From Chamaecyparis obtusa (taxonomy: Eukaryota; Streptophyta; Pinopsida; Cupressales; Cupressaceae), in assembly GCA_027943335.1 (NCBI GenBank), contig BSBK01002934.1, positions 41,001 through 105,000 on the forward strand: DNA of 64,000 nt. Reading direction: 5' to 3'. The position numbers and the translations under genes are program-made. The notes under the pieces are model-generated. The model was not told where the DNA came from. It saw only the letters and a list, made by a program, of their open reading frames with translations, and did not search any database. Below are positions 49,985 to 61,623 of this stretch, piece after piece. The stretch's first letter is position 1, and every line of letters begins with the position of its first letter.

Positions 49985-50163
49985 TTTGAAAGCAAGGCCC
50001 AAAGAAGTACTCAAGTTCGACCATTCAGTGGTGACAAAGGTTACGAAGAAACCCCGCATGGCCAACATCTCTGCAAAATTCGTGAGTGGAAATTGACATG
50101 GCCCTGTGAAAAGAATGGCACAATTACTGCATGCAAAGGGTCTTCTTTAATATCTCCAGACAT
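49985..50163 (-). pseudogene. UDP-glycosyltransferase N-terminal fragment
   Basis: Minus-strand ATG at 50163, then HAVIVPFFSQGHVN, the acceptor-side N-terminal signature of plant family-1 UGTs (usually PFPAQGHINP). After a small deletion it continues in another frame as NFAEMLAMRGFFVTFVTTEW, the next conserved segment. About 60 codons remain before unrelated AT-rich sequence. Too short for most gene finders. It cannot be the 5' end of the UGT relic at 53.6-54.3 kb in the present order, because it lies downstream of it on the same strand. Confidence 0.78.
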
Positions 50164-50963
50164 TTTCTCCTGTTCAATGAGTGAATAAACCAAAATGCAA
50201 AAGCCCTATATAGAGAAATTAATGTTCTAGCAATGTTATTGTTTTCGAAAATTAAGAAAAACAGAAATCAATGTTCTAAACAAATAGGCAAACAGGTTCA
50301 ATTAACATTATTTTTGTATGGTTGAGAACCAATAGAATGAGATGCGAGATAGGCTTTGAACAAAACCATAATAAAAATGATAACTTGTAATGTCGAAATC
50401 AGAAACAGTGCCTTGTCGTAGGGTCACAGCCTGTCACATTGTACACATTCAAAAGAAGAGTGTGGTCACGCCATCTGCTAAAAGTTGACATCTTTGTATA
50501 TTGTCATACAATTTTTTATTTTATTTATTTTTCCTTAAGCTTGTAGTATATATAGATTGGTTTAGTATCTTATGAATTATAGATCTTATAAAAAATATGT
50601 CTTTTAGAGAGACTAAATCCTTTTCACAAATGTTTTTTTTTTCATATCTTTCTAAATTAAATCTTTTCTTTACGAACAATTATAACATAGCATTATATTT
50701 CTTGAGTTTAAGGGTTATTGATAAATTTGATATAGATGAGTTCCCTTTAAACACGATGAAATGAAATTGAGAGGAGCTTCTCATTGAAAACTATTACTAT
50801 TCGTGTATAATGGAATGTCTACACTACTCAATGAATAGATAATTTTTGTCATTTAATTTATTATACTATCAATTAATGGTCTATAATTTTTAATAGCTTA
50901 TGAAATCTTAAATTTGACACAACAACCCTCTCTTGATTGACAAATATTGTCACCCAATCTAAC
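50164..50963. other. Non-coding spacer upstream of the UGT fragment
   Basis: No reading frame or repeat recognised. It may hold the former UGT promoter. Confidence 0.4.
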
Positions 50964-51728
50964 AAATATCAACTACTATTAGATTAAGGAAATTAAAATC
51001 AAGCAAAGAGTGAATATTAGTCAACAAGAGAAGGCTATTAAGGTTAACAAACAAGAGTAATAATCTGGACAATAGAGGAAACAAGCTATGTAATGAGGCT
51101 GAGAAAAATTCATTGGTGGACAATCTAGACAAAATGGTAGAGATAATGCAAAAGATAAAAAAAAGGATTATGAGGGAAGAATTAATGGTTTGTAAGAGAA
51201 ACTAAAAAACATTAATTAAAATCTCCTTTCCCTTGTTAACCTCATCCACAAAGTGATGAAGAATACTACAAATAGCTTGAACACTATGGTTAGTAAATTG
51301 GAAAACATTCATTAGGACAAGTTGGTAGTAGATTTGGAAACTGAGAAGGAAAAAGGACATGGGAGGAAACTAGAGAAATTGAAAGGACCAAAGGCAATCT
51401 GAAAAGGAAGGAAAACAAAATTTCAGAAGACATTCAAGATCTAAAGAATATTGCCCTTAATATAAACTAGCTGGATGATGAAGTAGTGGAAGTATTGAAG
51501 AATCTGGCTTAAGGATTTCTTGGTCTAGCTTGTTTTTTATAATTTCTTAGTTGGTTTTTTATTGTCTTCTTGCTACCAGATTATATGTTATTTATTTATT
51601 AGGAAAACTATTTGGTTTATTGGTTCTTTGTTAATGCTTATCTTTAGACTTTTTGTGTACTAGGATTTTGGGTTCCTATAAAACCCATTTATTCCATAAT
51701 AAAAAATAAATATCAACTACTTATTAGA
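50964..51728 (+). mobile_element. Retroposed segment with 20-bp target duplication
   Basis: AAATATCAACTACTATTAGA at 50964-50983 recurs at 51708-51728 with one added base. The insert 50984-51707 ends in AATAAAAAATAAA. A long variable duplication and an A-rich 3' end identify target-primed reverse transcription, as by a plant LINE. The insert has lysine/glutamate-rich coiled-coil-like reading broken by stops, and a 3' tail (GGGTTCCTATAAAACCC) like LINE 3' UTRs. A 5'-truncated LINE is likely; a processed gene copy is the alternative. Confidence 0.72.
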
Positions 51729-51999
51729 GAAAGGTTTCAAAAAAGACATATGTTATCAAGAAAAGAAAGATTCATGTGATCTCCATATTTTGTCACATTG
51801 TTTCACTCACATAAAAGCATTACCATTAATATGGAATATTTTACATAAGAAATCCATTATATAGTATATTTATAGAAAGAGTTCTTTAGCTTCCTGGTGA
51901 CGTTAAGAGAGGGTCTTTCAACTACCAAAACTAAATTAGAATTTAAAAGTAAAAAAAAAATTCTAATGTTTACGGATCTGTAACGAGAAGATCTTTAAG

Positions 52000-52740
52000 A
52001 GTAAGAAAAAATTATTTAAAATTAGAGATTTTGATTAATAGCTCAACATTTACACAAAATTGGGCAAACATTAACTTGAATTTATCTTTTCTCACACCAT
52101 CAATAGAAACATGGTGTCCAAAAAGGTTTCCAATCCACTTGAAAAATTTCTCATCCCAAAACTCTAGTGGAAGGCCAAGTAATTAGATCGAAACAAGTGT
52201 TTTCTTATTCAGGTCCACAATAGGGTCAAACCTCAACTTCCACCAACATAAAGAAAAATGATTTTTATAATAATACCAAGGCCCTGTGATGAGAACATCA
52301 ATGAGCTCTTCTTTATAAATAAAATAAAAAATAAAAAATGCCACCTGGCATGACACTAGCAATGACACTTCCTCTATTTTTTCACTTTTTCGTAGTCTAC
52401 CAACAAACTATGACAATAGTTGGATAGACATTGAAAAACTTTCCCACAAAAGAATTGTTCATGGAGGAAACGATTTGATCAACTATAGAGTTAGGAAACT
52501 CAATGGAAATTCCTTCCTTAGTCTCAATATATTTAGGGGTTGCATGAGGGACAATAGGACCCGACTCCCCACCAAGAAGAATAGTCTTCCAACCCTTTGA
52601 ATTTGAGCTCTTCACATGACTACCTAGAGGTGTGATCTTTAAAATTTTCTCCATGGTAGAGGATCCATCCTTACCCTTTATAGTCGGCCTTATGACCAAA
52701 GGGGGTAATGAAAACACAACTCGGAACTATCACTTAAAGA
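52000..52740 (-). pseudogene. LINE ORF1 relic with DUF4283-type domain
   Basis: Minus-strand 52397-52717 (GWKTILLGGESGP, SMNNSFVGKFFNVYPTIVIV) then, after a frameshift, 52183-52368 (KEELIDVLITGPWYYYKNHF, LRFDPIVDLNKKT) followed by LPLEFWDEKFF-like sequence to about 52,100. The order matches the DUF4283 region of plant LINE ORF1 proteins, which bind RNA in the retrotransposition particle. Same strand as the ORF2 tail at 48.3-49.3 kb, but no RT lies between, so they need not be one element. Confidence 0.75.
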
Positions 52741-53554
52741 AACTTATAGACCATTGAAAAAGGGTTGTTAGAGGGATCAAATGGTACAAACTTTTCCTCA
52801 AAAGTAGGTCACTCTCATAAAGAAAAGAGAGGCTCAATGAGAGTCTCACAAAGCACATGGGTGGGGGAAAGGAATCCTCCACTTAGTGGACACCATGCAC
52901 AAGATAAATTCAAACATGAAGGGAGAAAGAAAGTTGGAGAGCACAAAAAAAAAGTCTTGTTTCCATGTTATTTTGATGAGCAATTCAACATGGATTAAAA
53001 ATAACATAACAAAGACCTTATTTCAATTTTTCAAGAAGGATATGCACTTTTGGTTAAAGAAGTTGAAAACTTATTGTGTCCCTTCAAATTGATTTGAAGT
53101 ACTAGTCTAAAGCTATAGAAGTGCGAGAAGCTAATATTCTCTCAAGCATGAAGTGAATAATTTTTTCATCTATTGTAGATGAGGTTTAATTTTCTCTAAA
53201 TGAGAAATAAAATAATATAAATGATCAACTATATTTTTATAGTAATGAAAATCACACTCAAAGGTACTTAGGAATCTATTATATCAAATTCAAGTTAGTC
53301 TTGGGTAGCACAGTTTTTCTCGAGATGAAATTTGATGTTATCTTAAATGGAAAAAATGAAAAACAACAAGAGAAATATGTAATAAATGATGCCAAGTCAG
53401 TAGGCATACTTAGGCACAACTATAGTTGAGTTGACCATCATACTAGTTATATTACCCACCAACATTTTTATAAATAATATATATTAAAAATTATTAATTA
53501 TGAAAGATTTAGACATTTGATTTCACTATCTTTTGTATATATCCTCTATAAAAG
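52741..53554. other. Degenerate sequence, no clear gene
   Basis: 52,765-52,960 may be 5' flank of the LINE ORF1 relic. GCAATTCAACATGGATTAAA at 52,980 matches, inverted, the 5' end of the UGT relic near 54,240, so a small inverted copy of it may lie here. Nothing else recognised. Confidence 0.4.
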
Positions 53555-54308
53555 TATTCAAATTTGTCTAATAAGTTCCTCCTTCTATCACTATCTTACT
53601 TGCTACCTTCTTCAGCCTCGCAACATTTTCTCATAATTCCTTTTCGATAGAACCTTCCATTAAATTTTTGATTGTCCTCTCTACCACCTCTTTTGTTACC
53701 AATTTGAATTCATCTACATGAACACCCTCAAATTTAAGACAACTTTCGATATGTCTCTTGAAAATGGATAATAAATAAATTGATCACCAAAATAAGGCCA
53801 TCCAATGAGAGGAACTCCCATACTAATTGCCTCCCAAAGTAGAGTTACACTGACATTGGGTAAGAAATCCTCCAAGAAAATGGTGAGAAAGGACCTATAA
53901 ATATTAAAATAAAAATTATTTTAAAAATAAAAATAGAAATCTTATAGCTTTATGTCTATACCATAGAAAATGTAGCAGGCTAATTAGGGAATTCAACATG
54001 TCTTTGTATAGAAAAGTAACAGAACTTAAAAAATGCCTTACCTCTAGTTGATTCTTCCAATGAAGAATGAGGGCTCGATCCTTGAAACCCTCTGGTAACT
54101 CCATGGGCTTGTCTTCTATTATATTAGATTTGAGTACCCACAAGAATGGGTACCCACAAGCTTCCAGTCCAAGATAAAAGTGTTCGGCATAATAGAAGAC
54201 ATTAATGGAATGAGGAATTGTTATGTTCATTCCAATCCATGTTGAATTGGTCATTAAAATAAGGTCTTTGTTATGTTCATCACCTCTATGATCATCCCCT
54301 AGATCCAA
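53555..54308 (-). pseudogene. UDP-glycosyltransferase C-terminal half with intron
   Basis: Exon 54042-54308 reads LGLEACGYPFLWVLKSNI and LPEGFKDRALILHWKNQLE. Intron 53895-54041 has GTAAGG...TTATAG. The next exon continues the PSPG box as VLSHHFLGGFLTQCQCNSTL, where the family has THCGWNSTLE. The UDP-sugar-contacting His, Gly and Trp are therefore changed. After a frameshift follow EAISMGVPLIGWPYFGDQ, VTKEVVERTIKNLMEGSIE and VARLKKVASKIVIEGG, the normal UGT C-terminus, with a TGA after KEL. The upstream half is missing. Family role: transfer of a sugar from UDP-sugar to a small metabolite. This copy is inactive. Confidence 0.87.
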
Positions 54309-56533
54309 TGAGTGCTAAGTGTTCCATTCCTTCTAGTCATGAGAGATGGGTTCTTGTGAACCACTAATCATGAAATATGGGTCAATGAGTTTAAATCAAA
54401 AACTACATAGTTGATTCATGATAGGAATATCACAATTTGACTTACTATAGAGAATGTATCCTACTTATCAATGATTCTCTTATGTTGAAAGTGATTATAA
54501 AACTAAAATTGTATAAATCCAAACTCTTATTATTCTAAGAAGAAACACTTTAAAAATATCTTATAGCTCTTTTTCGGATACAACTATTTTTTACACAAAA
54601 TCATACAAATGTGTACGAAATGTCATTTTTACACTATAATACCATCTATTAGATTATTGTCTTTACAATAATTAAAAATAGTTCTTGTTGTGATATAATC
54701 GTGACATTAGAAGATGAGTTTATAGAACCTTAAGTGTCTCCATCAATCTCTCAATAATTTTATAAATATTGAACTTGCATTTGCCAATAATTCTCCGATA
54801 GTAAGAAAAAGATTTAAAAAAGAAAAAATATATGAATCTAAACTCTTTTTATTCAAGGAAGAAACACTTAAAAAAACAAATCCTTGGAGATCTGTGAGTG
54901 GACTAGTTGGTGATGATTTGGTGTGTGGAAGAAAGTGAATAAGGTAAGATAATGTAGACCACCCTCACTTAACCTTAAAAGTCACTTTCTTTTCCTTTTC
55001 TTTATGACTTTATAGATATAATGATTTGGGAAGATGTGAGGACTTTGCTTTTTTTCTTTTTTTTGTAGAGGTAATTTTAAAATTTATAATTTAAATCTCG
55101 CTTAGAGAATATCCATTTGATATTAGTTTGGGACAAAAGAAATTAACTTTTAAAAATATACACGAGAATGTTTGTTTCATATTTAAAAAAAGTCATTGTG
55201 TTATTATTAGTCTACATTATTGTTTTATAATTGAAAAGTTTACTAAACAATTTAATAAAATTATTAAGTAATATAATTAATTTGGTATAAAAGATATAAT
55301 AATTCAAATATTAGAAATCTTTTAAGAGTAAAAATTGATATATATGAATAATATTTTGAGGTAGCAATCCTTACATCTTAACATAACATAAAACATATGG
55401 TGGTTGTTCTTGTACCATCCTAAAAAGTTAGCACCTATTATTCGTGACTTTAGTACCTATTAGACCTCATTCTAGTCAATTCAAGATTTGAATGTCTTTA
55501 TGCTTGATTTCCCACATCTTTCATTTTCTCTCACCAAAACTTTTCACACTTCCCTAGCTCTGAATCCACTTCAAAATTAACCATGCTAGGACTAGGTTGA
55601 CCCAACTCTGCCTTGTCTTGGACAAAGTTGACCTTTGAGTTAGTCTTGTCCTCAGACATTGCATTTTAGTGGGCTCTGGGCCCAATGCAAAGGTTTTTCT
55701 TCTTGATCTTTATTTTTGGTCAGCCTTAAAATATTCAATCCTAGAATGAGTATAAAAGGACATCAAGGCCTCTCATTTTGACATCCATTACAATCACAAG
55801 ACATTGAGATTTAGAGTGTAATCCATTATATGTGTAATAAATCCATCAATCTATTGGTGATTTTCAAGAGCAAGTGCAATCAAGCTAATTGAAGATTAGG
55901 ATTCAATATTTGAAGGAAAGGATCCAATTGAAGAACTCCAAGTCTTTATCCATTCAAGAAAATGATATTTTTTCTCATTGATGCAAATTTATCTCCCATG
56001 ATGGTCAAGTAGGGGAATTCTCAAGCAAGCAAGAAGATTCATTTCTCTTTTCTATCCAAGATTTCAAGTATACATTTATTCAAGATATGGAATTAGAAAG
56101 TTTAGATCTTTTCATTTGTCAAAGCATCCTTGATTCTACAAGACATTCCAAACATACAAGCATCTTCATGTAAATGAATGATTTCTAGATCCATTCATGA
56201 GGGTTTTCATGTGTCAGGAGGTAAATGTGACATTTATCTTGTTTACATTACTTTACTTATATAATTGAACTATTTTATTTCAAGGTTGATTCCTATATAG
56301 GGGCTTGACCAAGATAAGCTCCTTTCAACAACCTTTTCCTCTTTTTCTTGGGTGTAGTAATAGATTTTTAGGATTTCAGATGTAGATTTTGGGATTTTAA
56401 GAATCAGTTGTAGATCCTTTACAAATTTCATTAGATTCAGATTCTCTAGGACTAGGTCAAATTTTATGGACTAGGTTGACTTGGGTTGACATAATCTTTT
56501 AAATCTAAAATTTTCATAGTTGCAAGTTACATG
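54309..56533. other. Intergenic sequence with an LTR-like promoter region
   Basis: 54,340-54,440 resembles 11,945-12,235. 54,500-54,560 and 54,816-54,880 share an AAACTCTT...AAGAAACACTT repeat. GAGTATAAAAGGACATCAAG near 55,750, followed by a leader and TGTGTAATAAATCC, looks like the promoter and polyadenylation region of an LTR, but no TG/CA boundary, primer site or target duplication was established. No gene is supported. Confidence 0.4.
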
Positions 56534-56862
56534 TGTTAGAGTAAAGAATTAATTTAATTACATTGATTAAATTAACTTTACTACCTCTTAAGATTTCTCT
56601 TTATGCACTTGCATTAGTCATTTAATAATTAAATCTAATTATTAAATGCCTATTTACCTATTAGGGTTTCCTATTAGGTTTTATGATCTCCTTATATAAG
56701 GATTGATCTATTCTATATTTTTATTTATTCTTTTGGTTGATAATAAACTTTCATATTATCAAAGTAAAACCTTTTTTTGATTCCTACATATTTCTTCCTT
56801 GTGACAGGTTTTTGCATGTAGGTTTCTTGGGCTTAACAGATTTTCTTTTATCAAATCTTACA
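56534..56862 (+). repeat. copia 5' LTR (329 bp) with TATA box
   Basis: Starts TGTTAGAG and ends TCTTACA directly before the primer site. TATATAAGG near 56,693 is the likely TATA box. ACATG at 56529-56533 would be the left target duplication. Confidence 0.78.
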
Positions 56863-56873
56863 TGGTATCAGAG
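56863..56873 (+). other. copia primer binding site, initiator tRNA-Met
   Basis: TGGTATCAGAG adjacent to the LTR, a perfect 11-base match to the plant tRNA-iMet 3' end complement. Confidence 0.9.
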
Positions 56874-57390
56874 TTGGATCTTCTCTAGATTGTTCATGTT
56901 TGAAGAAAAAAAGAGGAGCAAGGGTTTGACAAAATAAATTTGAGATTTTTCGGCTAATTTGAGAGGTTTTGGTTGTAGCTTTCAGATTTGGCATTTTTTT
57001 GGGTGTCCTTCCTGGTGCTGTTTATACTGGTTTCCTTTCTGGTGTTGTTTACCAGACCTATACCTTATTCCTCTGACCATCGTGCATGATCTGATATCTG
57101 TGTTGGAAGATCTAAAAAGGCAAAACCTCAAACCCCCGCAGGCACTGTACTTTGACCTGCAAGATTTTTTACCTGTGATTTGTATCCAGATCTATGGTTA
57201 TTTTCATCAGAAATATTCAAATGTGCACATCATATCATTTGAAGCTTTTCTTCTCTCTCATTGTAAGCAATCTTTTCCATCTTCTAGGGTTTAGTTTATT
57301 GAATTATGGGGGGGGTGTTTTATTTCTTGTTTTCTGTAATTTAGTTCAGTAAACTTGAAATTATATCAAAACAAAACCCCTTCTAAAAAT

Positions 57391-59258
57391 ATGGCCGAGA
57401 CCTCTTCTTGTCTAGAACTTCTAACCCCTCATAACTATCACACATGGAAATCCTTGATGACATGGCTTCTCCAGTCAAAAGGGTTGTGGTCTTGTTTAGA
57501 CATAGTGCAGCCAGTTTTATAGAGGCCTTTCGAGGTCATGCGCCACAGGAAAAAGATAAATGAAGCAATGGGGTTGATTGCTTTACATGTATCGAATAGT
57601 CTACAGTTTCATCTTGATGGGTGCAATACCCCTATAGCTATGTGGACAAAGCTTAACGGCTTGTTTGGTACAGTGAATGAGGTTAAGGGATTTCAGATTG
57701 AGGCAAAAACTACCTCTCTTGTACCAGATCATTTTCCATCCATTGAGGACTTCTTGATGAAGTTCAAGCAACATAGTCTTTATTACAAGAATGTGGAAAG
57801 ACTAAGACTGACACTAAGTGTATCTACCTAATTATGTCAAATCTTCGGGGAAAACTTCAGATTTTCTCCTCTACCTTCCACTCTACCATGGATGCATTGG
57901 GTCAAAGATCCAAGATGCCCACTTTTGGGGTGTTCTATGATCAGTTGACTAGATAGCAGGCCAAGCTCACACAATTGGATTCTTTATCTTGAACTAAGAA
58001 CCAAGCTTTGGTTGCTCAGACTTCTAAGGGGACACAAAAGTAGAAGTAGAAGCCCAAAACAAATTCAGTTGGTAGTGAGCATTCCTCCAAGCCACCTTAT
58101 AAAACAAAGTCTAAGAAATCCACTTAGGTTTAATCTTCTAAGTCTAGTGAGTCTTCCTCCAAGACTAAGAATTTCACAAGTGAACACTGCAATTTTTGTG
58201 GAAAGGAAGGGCATCCAATTTCTAGGTGTAGGAAATATCTTGAGGCTCTAGATGAAGTCTTGTAGTAGAATACTATTGCTTCTCCACAACCTTCACCTAC
58301 TCCCATAGGGAAAGGCCATGCCCTTTCTACATGAGCATTATCTTCCACAACTACATGGATCATTGATTCACATACTTCACACCATATGAAACACATACAT
58401 ATTTTGGTTACCTCACTTTCTCAAAGTCCTACTACATAGATTGTAGTTGGTGACTCAACAAAAAATTTAGTTACAGGTTTTGGTATTGTTTCATTGGATG
58501 GTGGCTCTCTATATGATGTACTTTTGGTTCCTACCATTTCTACGAACTTCCTGTTTGTCTATTAGATTTGTCATTCTGGTTCTGGTAAGACAGTTGAGTT
58601 CTCACCACATGATGTAGTTATTTGAGACCTCCATGATCCTGATTTGGTTGTTGCTACTGGGAGTGCTGATTCGGAGTCTTGCTTATATAGGTTTTATGGC
58701 TTTGAGATCTCTAATTATACAGGTGTTTCTCTTGTTTCTCATGTAGATGCAGTGAGCAATCTTTGGCATGATCATTTTGGCCATGTCAAATAAATATATC
58801 TACAATAGATGAGTACACAGGAGTTAGTGATTGGGCTTGCTTAGATCTCTTGCATTGATGGTGTTTATCGAGGTTGTGCACTTGGAAAACATCATAGAGA
58901 TCCTTTTCTAACAGGTAGATCCTCACGTGCCAAGGAACCATTGGACTTGATACATAGTGATCTCATGTCACTTCTCACTCCTTTTTTTGGTGCTCATTAT
59001 GTGCTCACCTTTATTGATGACTTCTCCAAACACACATGGGTGTACTTCTTGAAGTACAAGTCTGATGTCTTTGATTTATTTTGAGTCTTTAAGACATTTT
59101 TGGAGAAGCAATTTCATCTTTCTATTAGGCGGATACCCACTTACAATGGGGGGAATATGTGAACCATTCTTTTCATGATTTTTGCACTGAGTAGGGTATA
59201 TTGCATCAGTTGACAACTCCCCATACTCCTCAGCAAAATGGAGTTGCTAAGAGAAATA
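57391..59258 (+). pseudogene. copia gag-pol (gag, protease, integrase start), degenerate
   Basis: ATG 57391 (MAETSSCLELLTPHNYHTWK) opens a UBN2-type gag, with an amber at about 57,520 and a frameshift near 57,800. The zinc knuckle CNFCGKEGHPISRC is at about 58,186. The protease site reads WIIDSHTSHHM, with His in place of the invariant Gly of DSG. GAG-pre-integrase has LWHDHFGH and CALGKHHRDPF, and the integrase core has DLIHSDLMS and FIDDFSKHTWVYFL. The second catalytic Asp region reads TYNGGN instead of SDNGGE. The frame ends in TPQQNGVAKRN at the insertion point. Confidence 0.86.
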
Positions 59259-60502
59259 TGTCATGCCCCTATCTGCTTCTGGCTTAGTTTTCTTTTATTC
59301 TGCATCTTTATTTAGTACTACTAGGATGGATTTATGTCTTGGTTCAGATTTGATATGTTCAGACTCTTTTGGTTAGAAGTAGATTATAACTTTGTTCTAA
59401 CTTTGTTTTATATCTCAGACAGATTAGGGATATTTAGTTTGGCTATTAATTGTTAATTTTGGTTAGACTATGACATTGGATTTAATTTAATATCTACAGA
59501 CACTGTCTTTTCTAAATTATCCATTTCTCTATTAACTTTGGTACTTGGGAAATTGTGTTACTTGGAAGAAGGATAAGGAATTCTTATTCTACAATTAAGT
59601 TTTCATTTATGAGGATTTCGATGTTATACTGGTCTGTTCTTGTGAAAGAAAATATGGTTAATTTTATGTTTACTGCTAGTGTATAAATGATTTTATTATG
59701 TTAGTGTTGATTGTTAAATGAATATTGAAATTTAAATGAAAAAAAATAAGTCTTTTATGATAGAATAAGTTAGTGGGAAGATATGTGTTAAAATGGAAGG
59801 GGGATTAATAATATCCTAACATTCTTGTATTATGGTTAGCAAAGTTAAATTAGTGAATTGTTAACATTGGTTATGGTTTGGGATTCTCCCTATGGTTTCG
59901 TGAACTTGGATTAATTTGGCTATGTTATAATATGTTCACTGTGCCAAGTTATATGTTTTTGCTATGTTCGAATGTTAGTGGGAATTGGTTTTTATTTGCA
60001 CATGTGAATTACTTTGAGCATGGGTAAGTGGGAGTTCTCGGTAAGTATGTGTACTGTTGGACAGCTGTCGCTGTGTTTAGTGAAGGTGGCAGTGAAAGAT
60101 AAGTTTAGTCTTTAATGCAGCTACGACATGTTTATGGGAGTTGAATGACTTTAGTTTGCTGTCGGTCATTTGCTTTGGCAAGGTTTTGTTTCTCTGTTGA
60201 GGTAGTGGGATTGATGCCTGGAAAGGTTGCGGAAATGGAGTCAATTTGTTCAGTTTGGAGAGGAATATGGTCGTTTACTTGTGCATTATTAATGGGGATT
60301 CTCCATTTTTCATTTCATGGTTCTATTTTTGGTTTTCGAGCTATCTTTTGGAAACACTATTCGGTTTTGGTGCTTATGAAACGAGCTCTGTCATGGGGTG
60401 CTCAGTTTCATTGCTTGGTCCTTGGTCTTTTTCAGTGGGTTTAGCTTGCTAAGCAAGGAGTTGGTTTTGGTGTAGCTCACCAGTTGGGAGCGAGATCTTT
60501 GG
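59259..60502 (+). other. LTR-like sequence inserted in copia, truncated by gypsy junction
   Basis: Begins TGTCATGCCCC, a common start of plant gypsy LTRs and similar to the solo LTR start TGTCATGAGCC at 17724. It abuts AAATA (59254-59258), a possible target duplication. It is T/G-rich with no credible protein. It ends where gypsy copy 3 starts at TGTACCTTCTC. No terminal CA plus primer site could be established, so LTR identity is likely but not proven. Confidence 0.5.
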
Positions 60503-61623
60503 TGTACCTTCTCTGGGTCCATTTTTAGACCTTCTGCTGAAACTACAAACCCCAAATACACCAACTCTTTCTTCACAAAATTGCACTTCTTCAAATTAAT
60601 CAGTAATTTCTCTTCTCTCAACTTCTCAAATACCATACGAATATGCATCATATGCTCATCCAATGTCTTACTAAAGATCAAAATATCATCTAGGTAAACA
60701 ATGACAAACTTACCCATAAATTCTTTCAGAACCTCATTCATGAGCCGCATGAAAGTGCTCGGTGCATTGGTTAGCCCAAAAGGCATGACTAACCACTCAT
60801 ATAGTCCTTCCTTTGTCTTGAAGGCAGTCTTCCATTCATCTCCTTCTCTGATCCGAATCTGGTGATATCCACTCTTCAGATCTATCTTTGAGAAATACAC
60901 AGCTCCACTCAAACAGTCCATAATATCATCCATTCGTGGCAATGGAAACCTGTACTTGATTGTTATCTTGTTTATTGCCCTAGAATCTGTACACATCCTC
61001 CATTCTCCATTCTTCTTTGGTGCTAATACTGCTGGTATAGCACAGGGACTCAGACTCTCACGGATCAATCCTTTCTGTAACAGTTCATGTACTTGTCTGT
61101 TCAACTCCTCACTTTCTGCAGATGTCATTCTGTGTGCTGCCTTATTCGGCAAACTCGCTCCTGGGATCAAGTCCATCTGATGACTGATCTTCCTAACTGG
61201 TGGTAATCCATCAGGCACGTTATCGGATACAATACCCTGAAACTCATTCAACAAATCTGTAACTTCTACAGGAACATCTTCTACTTCCTCTTTACCAGCT
61301 TTTGGAATTAAAGCAAAACATACATGCTCATGCCTCATACCATCTAGGAAATTTCTTCCATCAACAAAAGTTATCCTTGCATTACCACATACCTTTTCTT
61401 CAGTCTCCTTCAATGGTTTTAGCTTATGTCGCACTCCATCCTTTGTCAGGGAATAGGTATTCGCACGACCATCATGTACAACACATCTGTCAAACTGCCA
61501 TGGTCTACCCAGTAACATATGACATGCATCCATAGATATGATATCACACAATACCTCATCTTGGTATCCGCCAATCTTGAACTTCACTAGGCATTGTTCA
61601 CTGACCATGACCTTGTGGTCATC
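60503..61623 (-). pseudogene. gypsy copy 3 protease C-terminus and reverse transcriptase
   Basis: One uninterrupted minus-strand frame of about 370 codons from MVSEQCLVKFKIGG. It contains LLGRPWQFDR, the linker SHQMDLIPGASLPNK, RT motifs [46 protein letters not shown] and YLDD at 60685-60696, and ends at [17 protein letters not shown]. The frame then runs on through non-gypsy sequence to a stop at 60391, giving a chimeric tail of about 37 residues that is not part of the family. It is separated from gag by a TAG at about 61,625. Confidence 0.9.

Larger units (their letters stand above)
56534..59258 (+). mobile_element. Ty1/copia retrotransposon, 5' half
   Basis: LTR, tRNA-iMet primer site, gag, zinc knuckle, protease, GAG-pre-integrase and integrase in that order on the plus strand; integrase before RT is the copia order. 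The element is cut inside the integrase at 59258 by TGTCATGCCCC sequence, and no RT, RNase H or 3' LTR was found to the right. Confidence 0.88.

Noticed and set aside
55400..56230. Possible full LTR around the TATA at about 55,750
   Set aside because: No convincing TG/CA boundaries, primer site or target duplication could be found by eye; kept only as an LTR-like promoter note.
56737..57294. 66- and 111-residue frames upstream of copia gag
   Set aside because: They overlap the LTR, primer site and leader of the copia element and resemble no protein.
60145..60444. 99-residue plus-strand frame
   Set aside because: Lies in the LTR-like segment, has a Phe/Leu/Trp-rich composition typical of T/G-rich DNA and no motif.
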